Shown: positions 61,339 through 64,000 of the stretch, piece after piece
Layout of the letters: each line of letters begins with the position of its first letter
How positions within the stretch are numbered: the stretch's first letter is position 1
Position numbers and translations under genes: made by a program
Origin: Inia geoffrensis
Taxonomy: Eukaryota; Chordata; Mammalia; Artiodactyla; Iniidae
Length of the DNA stretch: 64,000 nucleotides
Assembly (NCBI GenBank): GCA_036417435.1
Contig: JAZAQT010000027.1
Span: forward strand, 124,001 to 188,000
Reading direction: 5' to 3'
The notes under the pieces: model-generated
Databases searched by the model: none
What the model was told of the DNA's origin: nothing
The model's input: the letters and a program-made list of their open reading frames with translations, nothing else

Positions 61339-63075
61339 GTGCCCGTCCAAACACATCGAGTTAGCCGCTCATTGGTTCTCCTTATTCCTGATCATCTTCT
61401 ACCGAAATTGCAAAGTGTGCAAAACAAGAGGTCAAAGGCACTGACTCTCCAAGTGGGGAGAATGTTAATATGGCCTCTGGAACGGCGAACTCGAGTCCCA
61501 GGGTTCGAAAATGGCGATGAGTTTTAGAAACTTTGCCTGATCACTTCGTGGACCATATTCCGTGTTTTCCACGCATATTTTAGCTGAAGGATAAATCCCT
61601 TAAACGTGGAGATTTGGGACCCGTGGAATGGGAACCATGCACCATTACCTCAAAGGGTCTGCATTCCCTCACCAATAGCATCAGCCCCAAGTGTCCAGAC
61701 TTATCTCTCCCACAGCTGTGGATGTAGAGGTGGTAAATCCAAGATTCCACACAAGCCCTGAAGGACTTATTTAAGAATTTCTCTCTATTTCACAGTCCTT
61801 GTGTTTTCTTTTTCAAATTTATTTTTATAAGGGGATTTAGCTTATGTACACTGCTGTGTGTATGCTGCTGTACACAAATGATTTTCTTATGGAGACCTAT
61901 AAATGTATGGGTTTTAATTTTCTTCATAGTCAGGTATATTCCTCGGTTTTGAACACGGGGTGCTGAGTCCATGTGGTTGAGCGAGGAGGAGGTCTTGTCT
62001 AATAGATATTTGGCTTATGGAATGGTATCTGTCCTAATATCAACCTCTGGTTTTATGCAGCCTCCCCACTCTCCTTTCCCCTTAAGCAAGCATCAGTTTC
62101 TTTTGTAAATGTGAGACTCTGTTGTGTTTTGTAATGCAGTTCACGCGTAGCCGTGTTTACGTTCCCGGTATTCGTGATACCTTATGATGTTTCTTTTTCT
62201 GTGTGACTTATTTCACTTAGAATCATCGTAACTAAATCCACTCATTATGCTGCTACTGGTCTGTTACCATTGGTTTCATTGTTGAGTGATATTCCATTGT
62301 AGGGATTTACCACACCTTTTATATCCATTTTTCTCTTTCTGGGCTATTGAAGTTGTACCATAGTCAAGGTTCCCGTCAAGAGCGCAGCCCCAAACTTTGG
62401 TGTGGCTGTGTCTTTTTCATTTAAATTTTCCGAATCTCTGGCACCATAAGTGGAAGTGCCCTAGGCTCTCTAGCTTGGTTTTCTCTTTGTTCCAGGAAAC
62501 ACCATCCACTTCTCCAGAGTGGCTGTTGGCAATTTACATCCCGCCCATCAGCATAACAAGGCTGCCGGTTCTCCATGGCCTGTCCTGCCTCTCTGGATTT
62601 TACACTTTTTTTCGGAGGGCCCTTTTGATCGGTGGGAAGTGAGAGTTGCTTGTAGTGCGGATTTCCATTGCAGGCTTGCTTGGTTGGCCAAAAAGGGCGT
62701 ATGCGTTTTTTCCTGAATATATTCAGGAAAAAACGCATACGCCCTTTTTGGCCAAGTGCATCACTGTCGAACTGCTGCCTCTTTTCCTACGCTTTCAGAG
62801 CAATTCTTATCTACCCCCCGATATCTGTTTTCTGCAATTCTGCGTCGTGTTCAAGTCCTCCTCACAGCCTTCCTTCAATAAATTTTTGGATGATAGGGGT
62901 CATTTGGAACTCTGCAGGATTGCGAGTTACAGTGCCAGAAATCTCCTTTTCTCAACTCGCTTTCTTGTGAGCTGACCGCAAACCCGAAGAATTGCTTCAG
63001 GCCCTAATCTCGTTCCGGCATGGCACGCTGAGCCTTTGGTGAACTCTTATTCCTGTAGGGAAATCAGAGTTCAAT
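61339..63075. repeat. Satellite monomer 36 (right-hand divergent group)
   Basis: Shares GTGCAAAACAAG, ATTCCGTGTTTTCCACGC and CCAGACTTATC with monomer 37 only. It has returned to the CAGCTGTGG state typical of the left end of the window. Perfect palindrome 62684-62755. Confidence 0.95.
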
Positions 63076-64000
63076 GTGCCCGTCCAAACACATCGAGTTA
63101 GCCGCTCATTGGTTCTCCTTATTCCTGATCATCTTCTACCGAAATTGCAAAGTGTGCAAAACAAGAGGTCAAAGGCACTGACTCTCCAAGTGGGGAGAAT
63201 GTTAATATGGCCTCTGGAACGGCGAACTCGAGTCCCAGGGTTCGAAAATGGCGATGAGTTTTAGAAACTTTGCCTGATCACTTCGTGGACCATATTCCGT
63301 GTTTTCCACGCATATTTTAGCTGAAGGATAAATCCCTTAAACGTGGAGATTTGGGACCCGTGGAATGGGAACCATGCACCATTACCTCAAAGTGTCTGCA
63401 TTCCCTCACCAATAGCATCAGCCCCAAGTGTCCAGACTTATCTCTCCCACAGCTGTGGATGTAGAGGTGGTAAATCCAAGATTCCACACAAGCCCTGAAG
63501 GACTTATTTAAGAATTTCTCTCTATTTCACAGTCCTTGTGTTTTCTTTTTCAAATTTATTTTTATAAGGGGATTTAGATTATGTACACTGCTGTGTGTAT
63601 GCTGCTGTACACAAATGATTTTCTTATGGAGACCTATAAATATATGGGTTTTAATTTTCTTCATAGTCAGGTATATTCCTAGGATTTGAATACGGTGTGT
63701 TGAGTCCAATTGGTTGAGCAAGGAGTAGGTCTTGTCTAATATATATTTGGCTTATGGAATGGTATCTGTCCTAATGTCAACCTCTGGTTTAATGCAGCCT
63801 CCCCACTCTCCTTTCCCCTTAAGCAAGCATCAGTTTCCTTTGTAAATGTGAGACTCTGTTGTGTTTTGTAATGCAGTTCACGCGTAGCCGTGTTTACGTT
63901 CCCAGTATTCGTGATACCTTATGATGTTTCTTTTTCTGTGTGACTTATTTCACTTAGAATCATCGTAACTAAATCCACTCATTATGCTGCTACTGGTCTG
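63076..64000. repeat. Satellite monomer 37, partial (925 bp), most diverged L1 tail
   Basis: Cut by the window end before the palindrome. The first ~500 bp match monomer 36, but from about 63578 private changes are dense: GATTTAGATTATG, AATATATGGG, CCTAGGATTTGAATACGG, GTGTTGAGTCCAATTGG, GAGCAAGGAGTAGG, AATGTCAACC, GTTTAATGC and CCCAGTATTC. Confidence 0.93.

Larger units (their letters stand above)
1..64000. repeat. Satellite array, ~1,737-bp monomer, probable common cetacean satellite
   Basis: The whole window is a direct head-to-tail tandem array with no interruption. The same landmarks recur at 41, 1776, 3765, 5756, 7493, 9230, 10966, 12703 and then every 1,737 bp to 63076. Every monomer has the same orientation. 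Monomers differ by scattered point changes, rare single-base indels and one 254-bp internal duplication in two units. Each contains an antisense L1 3' end and a mariner-like palindrome. Known background, from memory: whales carry an abundant L1-derived satellite of about 1.75 kb, shortened to about 1.58 kb in delphinoids. Inference: this is that family in a non-delphinoid cetacean. Tandem structure is certain; the family name is likely but unverified. Confidence 0.97.

Noticed and set aside
41..64000. Frame-preserving period (1,737 is divisible by three) as a sign of one giant repeated protein
   Set aside because: All frames contain several stops per monomer in both strands, and some monomers differ by 1-2 bp or by 254 bp, so no frame continues across units.

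Overview
The window is non-coding vertebrate satellite DNA. From base 1 to base 64000 it is one head-to-tail tandem array of a ~1,737-bp monomer. I count 36 complete monomers plus a 40-bp partial at the left edge and a 925-bp partial at the right edge. I support no protein-coding gene, tRNA, rRNA, CRISPR array or microbial feature. The 60-151 codon open frames recur once per monomer, differ only by the array's point variants, and are by-products of the repeat.

Each monomer contains two recognisable old mobile elements. (1) About 880 bp (monomer offset 466-1345, counting from the ATGTGCCCGTCC at position 41) is the reverse complement of a 5'-truncated LINE-1 3' end: a frameshifted ORF2 C-terminus, the 3' UTR, an AATAAA signal and an A-rich tail, all on the minus strand. 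The 3' UTR order resembles what I recall of cetartiodactyl (whale/pig/camel-type) L1. (2) Immediately beyond the truncated L1 end lies a 72-bp palindrome (offset 1346-1417), a perfect inverted repeat in many copies. Its GGTTGGCCAAAAAG termini and foldback design match the mariner-type MITE that I recall as common in cow and whale genomes. The other ~790 bp is not confidently assigned.

The period, the L1-derived core and the cetartiodactyl-type L1 agree with the 'common cetacean satellite', recalled as about 1.75 kb in baleen and most toothed whales, about 1.58 kb in dolphins and relatives, and L1-based. The likely source is therefore heterochromatin of a non-delphinoid whale in a long-read assembly. 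This is inference; no database was consulted.

Layout: 1-9.2 kb holds an older, more heterogeneous subfamily (monomers 1-5), including two long monomers with a 254-bp internal duplication that doubles the palindrome. 9.2-12.6 kb is a transition (monomers 6-7). 12.7-30.1 kb is five copies of a 3,474-bp two-monomer higher-order repeat, followed by irregular monomers 18-21. At 36.9-59.5 kb the 12.6-35.2 kb segment is repeated at an offset of exactly 14 monomers (24,318 bp), nearly unchanged. 59.5-64 kb holds monomers 35-37, which diverge increasingly and may approach an array edge.

The array thus has nested periodicities: palindrome within monomer, monomer (1,737), dimer (3,474) and 14-mer block (24,318). 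This is the pattern expected from repeated unequal crossing-over and gene conversion. The observations most worth checking are the palindrome in every unit and its higher symmetry in the younger units, the clustering of block junctions in one short part of the monomer, and the near-identical 22.6-kb duplication, which must first be shown not to be an assembly artefact.
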